Assembly (NCBI GenBank): GCA_025517565.1
Contig: JAOPKD010000019.1
Location: 1-56,463, forward strand
Source of the DNA: Halapricum hydrolyticum
GTDB taxonomy: Archaea; Halobacteriota; Halobacteria; Halobacteriales; Haloarculaceae
Reading direction: 5' to 3'
DNA length: 56,463 nucleotides
Part shown: one piece after another, positions 26,075-34,110 of the stretch
Layout of the letters: every line of letters starts with the position of its first letter
Numbering within the stretch: position 1 is the first letter of the stretch
Made by a program: the position numbers and the translations under genes
The notes under the pieces: generated by a model
Databases searched by the model: none
Seen by the model: the letters and a program-made list of their open reading frames with translations, nothing else
Told to the model about the DNA's origin: nothing

Positions 26075-26914
26075 ATGTCCGCTGACCCGTTCGATGATCC
26101 TGCGCTGGACGAGTCGCTGGATCTGTACCAGCTGCTGGCGGACGCCGTCGACAGCTTGCTGTCGATGACCGGTGCGCAGATCGTCGCTTCGCTGGCGATC
26201 GTCGGGATCGCGAGTGACGTCCTCGCGGAATCCTTGCTCGTGCGGGTATTCGAGGACACGCTGACGCTTGTCCGCGAGAACGCCGATACCAGCCAGCCGG
26301 AAGTCCAGCAGCTTATCACGGATCTGGAGCGGACGATCGAAGCAGCCGGGTTGACGGTCGACCTCTCGGCCCCGGTTCTGCTGGTCGGACTGCTCGCGCT
26401 GGCGATCCTGGTCGAGGCGATCCGGATCGTCGCCGTGAGAGCGTTCGCGAACGACGAACTGGACGGCGTACCACGCGCGCTGGCGGCGCGCCGCCTTCCG
26501 ATCGCGGCGGCGTACGGTTTCGTGGCCGTGATCTTGATCTATCTCGCGATCGGGATCGTCTCCGTGCTGACGTTCTTCCTGCTGTTCGTTCCCGCGCTGT
26601 TCGTCTACATCGGCCTCCTGTTCGTCCGCCAGGAGATCGCGGTCGCCGACAAGGGACCGATTCAGGCGATTTCCGGCTCCTGGGGCCTGGTGAAGGGCAA
26701 CCGATGGGAGATTCTCGGGCTGGCCGTCGTGCTGTTTCTGGTCACTCTCGGAACGTGGGTGCTCGCGTCGCTGCTCGTCGGACCTGCCGGGACGGTCGGT
26801 GGCGCACTGCTGGGCGCTGTCAACCTGACTTTCGGGACGGCACTCGTGACCGAGGCGTACGTCCGACTCAGCGCACGCAGTGACGACAGACCGGATCGAC
26901 AGCCCTCGATTTGA
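26075..26914 (+). CDS. Polytopic membrane protein, DUF7847-like
   Basis: 279 residues. A 100-residue N-terminal region is followed by helices at VLLVGLLALAILVEAIRIV, YGFVAVILIYLAIGIVSVL, FFLLFVPALFVYIGLLF, ILGLAVVLFLVTLGTWVLA and LLVGPAGTVGGALLGAVNL. The segment RQEIAVADKGPIQAISGSW followed by LVKGNRW is typical of a haloarchaeal membrane family whose role is not known. The start at 26075 (ATG) is unforced. Confidence 0.65.
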   Translation: MSADPFDDPALDESLDLYQLLADAVDSLLSMTGAQIVASLAIVGIASDVLAESLLVRVFEDTLTLVRENADTSQPEVQQLITDLERTIEAAGLTVDLSAPVLLVGLLALAILVEAIRIVAVRAFANDELDGVPRALAARRLPIAAAYGFVAVILIYLAIGIVSVLTFFLLFVPALFVYIGLLFVRQEIAVADKGPIQAISGSWGLVKGNRWEILGLAVVLFLVTLGTWVLASLLVGPAGTVGGALLGAVNLTFGTALVTEAYVRLSARSDDRPDRQPSI

Positions 26915-27098
26915 TATCCGGGCTCTCTTGAAACCTCCGCCAGTTGACACGAACGGCGTACTGGATACAAAGCGTGAAGTTAGCACAGCGACGCCGTTTG
27001 TCTCGCGTTGAAGATTCTGAACCATCCGTTCACGAAGCCCGCGCGTCTTTCACTCTTCGCCAGAAACATTTTCACTCTGGTTGTGCAAGGAGGCTGGT

Positions 27099-27326
27099 AT
27101 GGCTCAGATAGAACAACGAAATAGATCTCTGCGCGACAGTCAAAATTTAGGGTGGTTCGGTCGGTCGCTTTTGTGGGTTGCTCAATCTGGGTTTGTTTGC
27201 TTCGTTGCTCTTGTAGCGTTCCGAGTTCGCGTTGGCATGGTTATCGGATCCGTTGTGGCGTCTGTGCTTCTCTTCCGTCAAATCAGCGCACTTATTGATT
27301 CCCGGGGGCGACAGCGTCGCTCTTAA
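27099..27326 (+). CDS. Small single-pass or two-pass membrane protein, hypothetical
   Basis: 75 residues from ATG 27099 (TTG 27081 possible): a polar start, then WFGRSLLWVAQSGFVCFVALV and VGMVIGSVVASVLLFRQIS. Base composition is clearly more AT-rich than its neighbours, suggesting recent arrival or a rapidly evolving gene. Not recognised. Confidence 0.45.
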   Translation: MAQIEQRNRSLRDSQNLGWFGRSLLWVAQSGFVCFVALVAFRVRVGMVIGSVVASVLLFRQISALIDSRGRQRRS

Positions 27327-27351
27327 GCGCGCGAGCGCCCAACCGACGGAT

Positions 27352-27885
27352 ATGCCAGAACCACGCGTCCCCGGGAGCGGTGGGGAACGAATGGAGTTGC
27401 CCTGCGGAGAGACCGTCTCGCCGCGGGGGTTCGACCTCGGTCAGCGGGAGTTCGACTGCGACTGTGGGGAGACCCACGCGGTCGTGACGGACGCCCATCC
27501 GCTGTCGCGATTCGTCCCCGAGGACATCGCCGCCCAGCTGCGGGCAGTGATCGACACCGACGACGAGTACGACGAGTTCTCGATGCCCCACCTCATGGGA
27601 TCGGTGATGGAGGAGTTCCCCGACGAGGTCGCCGTCAGAGACGTCTCGGAGGACGGGCAAGTCGGGGCCGCCCTGATCTGGGTGACCGACTTCGACGCCC
27701 GACGACTCCATCACGTCGTCGTGGAGCTACTCGTCGAACTGATGGATCACGCGGTCAGCCACATCGACGACGAGGGCCTCGAAGCGGAGTTCGAATCACA
27801 GATGGCGGAGTTCGACGTCGAGCGCTTCGTCGAGGCCTACCGCGACCAGCGCGATTTCGAGGACGAATACGACCGGCCGGTGTGA
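27352..27885 (+). CDS. DUF5815 family protein
   Basis: 177 residues. A short N-terminal part with a Cys-containing cluster (LPCGETVSPRGF, DCDCGETHAVVTDAHPLSRF) may bind zinc. The rest is helical and acidic (HHVVVELLVELMDHAVSHID). Conserved among haloarchaea; function unknown. ATG 27352 chosen over in-frame codons from 27232, which overlap the preceding small gene. Confidence 0.65.
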   Translation: MPEPRVPGSGGERMELPCGETVSPRGFDLGQREFDCDCGETHAVVTDAHPLSRFVPEDIAAQLRAVIDTDDEYDEFSMPHLMGSVMEEFPDEVAVRDVSEDGQVGAALIWVTDFDARRLHHVVVELLVELMDHAVSHIDDEGLEAEFESQMAEFDVERFVEAYRDQRDFEDEYDRPV

Positions 27886-27960
27886 CGCTTCCCGTGCGAC
27901 TGTCTGACAACCCCCGACCACGATCGTTCGGCTGCGGTCTGTGATTTTCCGGCGAAAGTC

Positions 27961-27980
27961 CGTCAGACGGCTGTCTGACG
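27961..27980. promoter_or_regulatory. Hairpin upstream of the small DNA-binding-like gene
   Basis: CGTCAGACGGCTGTCTGACG: 8-bp arms around GGCT. It lies 35 bp upstream of the ATG at 28015 and 75 bp after the previous stop, so it could be a terminator of the DUF5815 gene or an operator. Confidence 0.45.
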
Positions 27981-28012
27981 CCGTTTAATGGTATAGTGGC
28001 ACATACGTAAGC

Positions 28013-28024
28013 GTATGCGCATAC
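28013..28024. promoter_or_regulatory. Palindrome across the start codon of the small HTH-like gene
   Basis: GTATGCGCATAC is a perfect 12-bp palindrome containing the ATG (28015-28017). A second, ATACGTAAGCGTAT, lies just before it (28003-28016). Overlapping palindromes at the start of a probable DNA-binding gene fit autoregulation. Confidence 0.5.
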
Positions 28025-28245
28025 GTCACGGCGAGTTCGAGCGGATCCGGTCGGTGTTGGAACAGGCCGACGCCGACGAGCCGTTGACAGCGCGCGAAAT
28101 CCTCGATCTGCTCGAGCAGCACGGCGAGGACTTCGACAGCGCCCACCGAATCGCGACTGTCCTCGGGCGACACGCCCAGTACGGTGACGTCGAGGTCATC
28201 CGCGACCAGCCCTACCGGTATCGGTTCCGGGACGCGAACAACTAG
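28015..28245 (+). CDS. Small winged-helix-like haloarchaeal protein
   Basis: 76 residues: FERIRSVLEQADADEPLTAR, EILDLLEQHGEDFDSAHRIA, TVLGRHAQYGDVEVIRDQPY and RYRFRD. The pattern of a helical domain followed by a beta wing resembles short winged-helix proteins. Likely DNA-binding but no target is known. Palindromes overlap its start. It precedes metG by 125 bp on the same strand. Confidence 0.65.
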   Translation: MRIRHGEFERIRSVLEQADADEPLTAREILDLLEQHGEDFDSAHRIATVLGRHAQYGDVEVIRDQPYRYRFRDANN

Positions 28246-28370
28246 CGTGTCCCTGCTGTCTCGAAACCTTCTGGACGACTGTAACAGCGAGGCCGACGAC
28301 CGCGTGCCCGTAGGATTCGATCTCGCCGGAAACCAGCGGGTTTTTGACGCGTATAGCGGTAAGGGAAGGT

Positions 28371-30470
28371 ATGAGCCACGAGGACTTTCCGACCGACGAG
28401 CCCGCGGTGGTGACCTGCGGGTTGCCCTACGCCAACGGCGACCTGCACATCGGCCACCTGCGGACCTACGTCGGCGGCGACGTGTTCAGCCGTGCCCTGG
28501 AGAAGCTGGGACAGCAGACCGCCTTCGTCTGCGGGTCGGACATGCACGGCACGCCCATCGCCGTCCAGTCCATCCAGGAGGGCGTCGATCCCGAAGAGTT
28601 CGCCCTGGAGTACCACGAACAGTACCAGGAGACGTTCCCGAAGTTCGCGGTCGAGTTCGACAACTACGGCCACACCCACGAGGAGACCAACCGCGAACTG
28701 ACTCACGAGATCGTCCGCACGCTCGAGGAGAAAGGCTACGTCTACGAGAAGGAAATTAAGGTCGCCTGGGACCCCGCCGAGGACCAGCCCCTGCCTGATC
28801 GATACGTCGAGGGGACCTGTCCGTACTGCGGAGCGAAGGCTCGCGGCGACGAGTGTGACGAGGGCTGTGGTCGTCACCTCGAACCCGGCGAGATCGAGGA
28901 CCCCGTCTCGACGATTACCGGCAACCCCGCCGAGTACCGCGATCGCACGCACAAGTTCTTCGAGGTCTCCGAACTGTCCGAATATCTCACCGACTTTCTC
29001 GACCGACTGGAAGGGACCGCGAACGCTCGCAACCAGCCCCGCCAGTGGATCGAGGACGGACTGCAGGACTGGTGTATCACCCGCGATCTGGACTGGGGGT
29101 TCGACTATCCCGAGATCGATGGTGACGACGAATCGAGTGCGGAAGATCTCGTCCTGTACGTGTGGGTCGACGCGCCCATCGAGTACATCGCTTCGACCAA
29201 GCAGTACACCGAGCGCGTCGGTGCCGATACCTACGACTGGGAAGAAGCCTGGAAGGCGGACGGCGAGATCGTTCACATCATCGGCCGGGACATCATCCAG
29301 CACCACACCATCTTCTGGCCGGCAATGCTGCACGTTGCGGAGTACGACGAACCCCGGGCCGTCATGGCCAGCGGGTTCATGACGCTGAACGGCAAGGGCT
29401 TCTCGACCTCGCGCAACCGGGCGGTCTGGGCGCGCGAGTATCTGGACGAGGGCTTCCACGAGGATCTGCTGCGGTACTATCTCGCCACCAACGGCGGCTT
29501 CCAGCAGGACGTGGACTTCTCGTGGTCGAAGTTCCGCGAGCGCGTCAACGGCGAACTCGTCGGCACGGTCGGGAACTTCCTCTACCGGTCGCTGCTCTTT
29601 GCCCACCGCAACTTCGACGGCACGCCCGACGCGTCGGTTTCCGCCGAGGTCGAAGACCGGATCGACGAGGCCGTCGACGCCTACCGCGAGGCGATCAACG
29701 ACTACTCGATCCGGAAGGCGGGCCAGGCGGCAGTCGAACTGGCCGCCTTCGGCAACGAGTACATCCAGCGCAACGAGCCCTGGAAGCTCACCGACGAAGA
29801 TCCCGACCAGGCCGCACAGGTCATCCGGGACTGCGTGCAGGTCGCGAAAGCGCTCGCGATCTTGCTGGAGCCGCTGACGCCCGGCAAGGCGGCGGCACTG
29901 TGGGACCAACTCGGCGAGGACGGCAGCGTCCACGAGACGACCGTCGAGGACGTACACGCGGCCCCGCCCGAGACGTTCGACGAACCCGCGGAGCTGTTCG
30001 AGAAGATCGAGGAGGATCGGGTCGAACAGCTCAACGAGAAGCTCGAAGCGCGCGTCGAGGAAGCGACGGAAGACGGAGACGACACCGAAACCGAAAGTGA
30101 CGACACCGGCGGTGACCAATCCGGGGACATGGACCTGGAGCCGCTCGTCGACGATCGGATCAGTTTCGAGGACTTCGAGGGGATCGACATGCGCGTCGGC
30201 CGCATCGAGACGGCCGAACCGATCGAGGACTCGGACAAGCTCGTCCGCCTGGAAGTCGACATCGGCGTCGAGACCAGACAGGTCGTCGCCGGGATCAAAC
30301 AGCTCCATGATATCGAGGAGCTTCCCGGGACGAAGGTGATCCTGCTGGCGAACATGGAGCAGGCCGAACTGTTCGGCGTCGAATCCAACGGTATGATCCT
30401 GGCGGCCGGGGAGGAGGCCGACCTGCTGACGACACACGAGGACGCTCCGGCCGGCACACGCATCCAGTAG
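28371..30470 (+). CDS. metG: Methionyl-tRNA synthetase
   Basis: 699-residue class I synthetase charging tRNA-Met. The HIGH motif is at 26-29 (GDLHIGHL). A zinc knuckle CPYCGAKARGDECDEGCGRH follows near 150, and the KMSKS equivalent reads GKGFSTSRN. The anticodon-binding helical domain spans about 390-545. After a Glu/Asp-rich linker, a C-terminal OB-fold tRNA-binding domain (about 590-699, FEGIDMRVGRIETAEPI and GVESNGMILAA) is fused. ATG 28371 begins right before the catalytic fold. A long open frame on the opposite strand (28242-30476) is a composition artefact. Confidence 0.97.
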   Translation: MSHEDFPTDEPAVVTCGLPYANGDLHIGHLRTYVGGDVFSRALEKLGQQTAFVCGSDMHGTPIAVQSIQEGVDPEEFALEYHEQYQETFPKFAVEFDNYGHTHEETNRELTHEIVRTLEEKGYVYEKEIKVAWDPAEDQPLPDRYVEGTCPYCGAKARGDECDEGCGRHLEPGEIEDPVSTITGNPAEYRDRTHKFFEVSELSEYLTDFLDRLEGTANARNQPRQWIEDGLQDWCITRDLDWGFDYPEIDGDDESSAEDLVLYVWVDAPIEYIASTKQYTERVGADTYDWEEAWKADGEIVHIIGRDIIQHHTIFWPAMLHVAEYDEPRAVMASGFMTLNGKGFSTSRNRAVWAREYLDEGFHEDLLRYYLATNGGFQQDVDFSWSKFRERVNGELVGTVGNFLYRSLLFAHRNFDGTPDASVSAEVEDRIDEAVDAYREAINDYSIRKAGQAAVELAAFGNEYIQRNEPWKLTDEDPDQAAQVIRDCVQVAKALAILLEPLTPGKAAALWDQLGEDGSVHETTVEDVHAAPPETFDEPAELFEKIEEDRVEQLNEKLEARVEEATEDGDDTETESDDTGGDQSGDMDLEPLVDDRISFEDFEGIDMRVGRIETAEPIEDSDKLVRLEVDIGVETRQVVAGIKQLHDIEELPGTKVILLANMEQAELFGVESNGMILAAGEEADLLTTHEDAPAGTRIQ

Positions 30471-30532
30471 CACCAATCCCCGGCACGTCCAGTAGCGCCA
30501 GCCCTTTTATCGCCCGTCCCGTTGACCCTCAC

Positions 30533-30847
30533 ATGGCAGACGACGACTCCGACTGGGCGTTCGGGGCCGACGAGGTCGGTGAGAGTGAGCGTGCCAACGG
30601 TGACGACGAACGTGAGCGTGACGACGGCGACGCGGACGACGACGGCGAGTGGCGGTTTTCCCTGTCGGATCTGGAGGACGATCAGAGCGCCGTCGAGGGC
30701 AACGTCTTCGGCTCACCGACCAGCGACACCGAGGTCATCGAGGCCGGCTCACCTGATCTGGAGAACGTGCTGTTTCTCGTTGTCGGCGTCCTCGTCGCAC
30801 TCGCCTTTTTCCTGCAGTTCTATCTGGCCGGCGCAGGGCCGGGCTGA
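30533..30847 (+). CDS. Small acidic protein with C-terminal membrane anchor (DUF7312-like)
   Basis: 104 residues: an extremely acidic N-terminal two-thirds and one C-terminal helix (VLFLVVGVLVALAFFLQFYL). Tail-anchored topology with the acidic part in the cytoplasm is likely. Conserved in haloarchaea near metG; role unknown. Confidence 0.7.
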   Translation: MADDDSDWAFGADEVGESERANGDDERERDDGDADDDGEWRFSLSDLEDDQSAVEGNVFGSPTSDTEVIEAGSPDLENVLFLVVGVLVALAFFLQFYLAGAGPG

Positions 30848-30950
30848 CCGCAGTATCTCCCTGCCGGCACCCGCGGAGCGCGACGGCAGTCCGCGTCCCG
30901 GCCCGTGAGACGACCGAAGGATTATCCAGTCGGAACCCGAACAGACTGGT

Positions 30951-31511
30951 ATGGTTGAGTTCCTCGGCCTGGATCTGGCGACGCTGCTGTTACTGGCTGG
31001 TGCCGGACTCGTCATTGCCGAGGCGTTCGCGCCGGGAGCGCACTTCATCGTCCTCGGGATCGCGCTGTTCGGCGCCGGCCTGGTCGGGCTGGCGTTGCCG
31101 GGATCGCTCGGGCTACTCGCAACGACGGTCGTGCTTGCCGCGACAGTCATGATCATCGGCGGGGCGGCACTCTATGGATACCGGGAGTTCGACATCTACG
31201 GGGGGAAAGGGACGGCGCAGACGAGCGATTCGGATTCGCTCCGGGGCCAGACCGGTCGCGTGGTCGAGCGCGTCACCGAGACCAGCGGTGAGATCAAACT
31301 CGAAGCGGGCGGGTTCAACCCGTATTACCGGGCTCGTGCGCTGGACAGCGAGATCGAGGAAGGGGCGGAAGTCATCGTCGTCGACCCCGGCGGTGGAAAC
31401 GTCGTGACCGTCGAGAGCCTCGAAGTAATCGAAGAAGACGAGATCGACCGCGAACTCGCCCGTGGGCGAGAAGAGGAGGGCGGGCGCGAACCGGATATCG
31501 ATACCGCCTAA
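30951..31511 (+). CDS. NfeD family membrane protein
   Basis: 186 residues. Three or four N-terminal membrane helices (LLLLAGAGLVIAEAFAPGAH, IALFGAGLVGLALPG, LLATTVVLAATVMIIGGAAL) precede a C-terminal OB fold (about 90-165, LRGQTGRVVERVTETSGEIK, GAEVIVVDPGGGNVVTVESL). NfeD proteins are partners of SPFH/stomatin proteins, and such a gene follows 82 bp downstream, so the two probably form a membrane-microdomain pair. Confidence 0.9.
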   Translation: MVEFLGLDLATLLLLAGAGLVIAEAFAPGAHFIVLGIALFGAGLVGLALPGSLGLLATTVVLAATVMIIGGAALYGYREFDIYGGKGTAQTSDSDSLRGQTGRVVERVTETSGEIKLEAGGFNPYYRARALDSEIEEGAEVIVVDPGGGNVVTVESLEVIEEDEIDRELARGREEEGGREPDIDTA

Positions 31512-31593
31512 TCCGCCGCAGTCCGGCGGGACCGTCGCAGTGGCATGATTTTCACCGAACACTTTTTACCGGGTCGGCCGAAGGCCTGAACGC

Positions 31594-32697
31594 ATGTTCG
31601 AACTGGTCCCGCTGCAGTTGATTGGCGCTTTGCCACTGCTTGGCCTCGTCGTTTTGGCCGTCGCCGTCGCCGTCGTCTGGCAGATGGTGGTCATCGTACA
31701 AGCATACGAGAAGAAGGCACTGACCGTGCTGGGGGAATACCGCAAGCTGCTGGAGCCGGGGATCAACTTCGTCCCGCCGTTCGTCTCGAAGACCTACGCT
31801 TTCGATATGCGTACTCAGACGCTGGACGTACCGCGCCAGGAGGCGATCACCCGTGACAACTCGCCGGTGACCGCCGACGCCGTCGTCTACATCCGGGTGA
31901 TGGACGCCAAGAAGGCGTTCCTGGAGGTCCAGCAGTACGAGCGTGCGGTCTCGAATCTCGCCCAGACGACGTTGCGGGCGGTGCTGGGCGACATGGAACT
32001 GGACGACACGCTCAACAAGCGCCAGGAGATCAACGCGAAGATCCGCAAGGAACTCGACGAGCCCACCGACGAGTGGGGGATCCGCGTCGAGAGCGTCGAG
32101 GTCCGAGAAGTCAACCCGAGCACGGACGTCCAGGAGGCCATGGAGCAGCAGACCTCCGCCGAGCGCCGCCGCCGTGCGATGATCCTGGAAGCCCAGGGTG
32201 AACGCCGCAGTGCGATCGAAAAAGCGGAAGGGGACAAGCGCTCGAACATTATCCGCGCACAGGGTGAAAAGCAGAGTCAGATCCTCGAAGCACAGGGGGA
32301 CGCCATCTCGACGGTTCTCCGCGCCAAATCCGCCGAAGCGATGGGCGAACGCGCCGTCATCGAGCGCGGCATGGAAACCCTGGAAGAGATCGGCAAAGGA
32401 GAATCGACGACGTTCGTTCTACCCCAGGAACTGACCTCGCTGGTCGGCCGCTACGGCAAACACCTCACCGGCAGCGACACCAAGACCAACGGCCACGAAC
32501 TCGAAGGACTCGACTTCGACGAGGAGACCCGGGAGATGCTCGGACTGGACGCCATCGAGGAGATCCTCGAGGCGACCGACGGCGTCGACATCGAAGAGAT
32601 GGAGCGGGAAGCAGAAGCAGTCAAGTCCGGGAATATCGGGGACGACATCCAGGATCCCGACGAGATCATCGAACGCGCAGACGACGAAGAGCCCTAA
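31594..32697 (+). CDS. SPFH/band 7 (stomatin-like) protein
   Basis: 367 residues. An N-terminal membrane anchor (PLLGLVVLAVAVAVVWQMVV) is followed by the SPFH domain (about 30-200; YRKLLEPGINFVPPF, TLDVPRQEAITRDNSPVTAD) and a helical coiled coil rich in repeated E-A-Q-G-E/D units (EAQGERRSAIEKAEGDKRSN, LEAQGDAISTVL), then an acidic tail. It scaffolds membrane domains and probably works with the NfeD protein directly upstream. Confidence 0.92.
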   Translation: MFELVPLQLIGALPLLGLVVLAVAVAVVWQMVVIVQAYEKKALTVLGEYRKLLEPGINFVPPFVSKTYAFDMRTQTLDVPRQEAITRDNSPVTADAVVYIRVMDAKKAFLEVQQYERAVSNLAQTTLRAVLGDMELDDTLNKRQEINAKIRKELDEPTDEWGIRVESVEVREVNPSTDVQEAMEQQTSAERRRRAMILEAQGERRSAIEKAEGDKRSNIIRAQGEKQSQILEAQGDAISTVLRAKSAEAMGERAVIERGMETLEEIGKGESTTFVLPQELTSLVGRYGKHLTGSDTKTNGHELEGLDFDEETREMLGLDAIEEILEATDGVDIEEMEREAEAVKSGNIGDDIQDPDEIIERADDEEP

Positions 32698-32715
32698 GCG
32701 GAGAGGGACACAGCG

Positions 32716-33213
32716 TCACCCGATGTAATCGTTCAACATCGCACCGAAGCCGGCCGCAGCAGCGGCGACCGAGGCCAGTCCACCGACACCCGTAAGCACC
32801 AGTCCGGCGTTGAGAGCCGCAGCGAGCACCAGCGTCGCGAACCAGTGGTCGTCGATGTCGACCAGTCGGCCGGCGATTCCCAGGAACACGGTCGTCGCGC
32901 CCAGCACGACAGCGACGACAGAAGCCACAAGCAACACCAGCGCGACCGGAGCCGCGATGACGGTCATCCAGAGCAACAGCACGACCAGCCCGGCAGTCAG
33001 CATCGAGAGCAGTCCGTAGAGCAGCGATCCGAGCGGGCGCGCGCGAACCGCGCCGATCATCCGGTCGGTGTACCGAGGGGTGAACGTCGTCAGGAACACG
33101 CCACCCAACAGTGTCGCCACGAACGCGATCACTGCGCCGCCACCGAGTCCGATTACGAGGTCCGACGATTCCCCGAGCGCACAGGACTGCAAGACGATAC
33201 GAAAGGCGGCCAT
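32716..33213 (-). CDS. Polytopic membrane protein, paralogue 1
   Basis: 165 residues with four or so helices (LGGGAVIAFVATLLGGVFLT, LLSMLTAGLVVLLLWMTVIA, VALVLLVASVVAVVLGATT, LVLAAALNAGLVLTGVGG). Clear paralogue of the protein at 33573-34067: shared LGGG-AFxxTLLxG, V(R/E)-P(L/V)G, DxxWFxTLVxAAxxNxGLxLTGxGGL. Function unknown. The two flank the DUF5808 gene. Confidence 0.7.
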   Translation of the reverse strand: MAAFRIVLQSCALGESSDLVIGLGGGAVIAFVATLLGGVFLTTFTPRYTDRMIGAVRARPLGSLLYGLLSMLTAGLVVLLLWMTVIAAPVALVLLVASVVAVVLGATTVFLGIAGRLVDIDDHWFATLVLAAALNAGLVLTGVGGLASVAAAAAGFGAMLNDYIG

Positions 33214-33296
33214 GCTCGATGCTCAGCAGCCATAGAGAAAAGTCCTGTGACAGCCCGAGGACAAACGACTTAGTGTCGGCCGACAAACTACCAGGT

Positions 33297-33572
33297 ATGA
33301 CGGACAAGCCACAGTCCGGCGAGATCTTCGGCGTGCCGTACAACTTCGAGCGACCGAGCATGAAACGGCTGCTGTCGTCCTACTGGCAGCCCGGCGAGGG
33401 CATGCTCGTCGAGAAACCGTTCGGCGTCGGCTACACGCTGAACCTCGCGAACTGGCGGTCCTGGATCGTGCTGGCGATCGCCGGCGTCCTGCTATATCAG
33501 GAAACCAGCGGCTCCGAAGAACCGACCGAAGAGACAGAAGACGAGGAACCGGTCGAAGTCATCGTCGACTGA
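33297..33572 (+). CDS. DUF5808 family protein
   Basis: 91 residues: the highly conserved block SGEIFGVPYNFERPSMKRLL followed by WQPGEGMLVEKPFGVGYTLN, one short hydrophobic stretch (WIVLAIAGVLLY) and an acidic tail. Recognised as DUF5808, found across haloarchaea; role unknown. ATG 33297 begins the conserved block. It lies on the plus strand between two minus-strand paralogous membrane genes. Confidence 0.8.
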   Translation: MTDKPQSGEIFGVPYNFERPSMKRLLSSYWQPGEGMLVEKPFGVGYTLNLANWRSWIVLAIAGVLLYQETSGSEEPTEETEDEEPVEVIVD

Positions 33573-34067
33573 TTATAGGAGGTTCCGCAGCACCGTCCCG
33601 AAGCCGACGGCGCCCACGAAAAACGATACCAGGCCACCGATTCCAGTAAGCGCGAGCCCGCCGTTGATCCCTGCAGCGATCACCAGCGTCAGGAACCACC
33701 CGTCGTCGTGTCCGACCAGACTGTCGGCGATCGCGAGAAAGGCGATGGCCGCACCGACCGCCCAGAGGACGATCGCGAGCACGAGCAGCGCGACTGCAAC
33801 CGGAACTCCGATGATCGTGATGAACAGCACCAGCGACAGGAGCAGCAGCGCGATCAGCGAGACGACGCCGTAGACGAACGCACCGACGGGGTTCTCGCGC
33901 ACTTCGGCGATCCGTTGCTCGGTGTAATCGGGGGCGAGGGCCACCAGGATCGCCCCGACCAGCAGCGTCGACAGGAACGCGCTGGCGGCCCCACCGCCGA
34001 GGCTGAAGGCGATGTCAATACCACCGGGATCGGGCGTGTCGAATGTCTGTAGAACGATCGATTTCAT
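33573..34067 (-). CDS. Polytopic membrane protein, paralogue 2
   Basis: 164 residues from ATG 34067; an in-frame start at 34121 would add 18 residues not matched in the paralogue. Helices include LGGGAASAFLSTLLVGAILV, VVSLIALLLLSLVLFITII and LAIVLWAVGAAIAFLAI. The segment DSLVGHDDGWFLTLVIAAGI matches the paralogue at 32716. Its stop is adjacent to the DUF5808 stop with no gap. Confidence 0.7.
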   Translation of the reverse strand: MKSIVLQTFDTPDPGGIDIAFSLGGGAASAFLSTLLVGAILVALAPDYTEQRIAEVRENPVGAFVYGVVSLIALLLLSLVLFITIIGVPVAVALLVLAIVLWAVGAAIAFLAIADSLVGHDDGWFLTLVIAAGINGGLALTGIGGLVSFFVGAVGFGTVLRNLL

Positions 34068-34110
34068 GGTAATAGATCGCAAGCAGCGAACAAAAAGCCT
34101 GTGACGCCCG

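Noticed and set aside
28242..30476. 744-codon open frame antisense to metG
   Set aside because: Codon bias of a GC-rich acidic gene keeps the opposite frame open. It has no recognisable domain and lies wholly over a certain gene.
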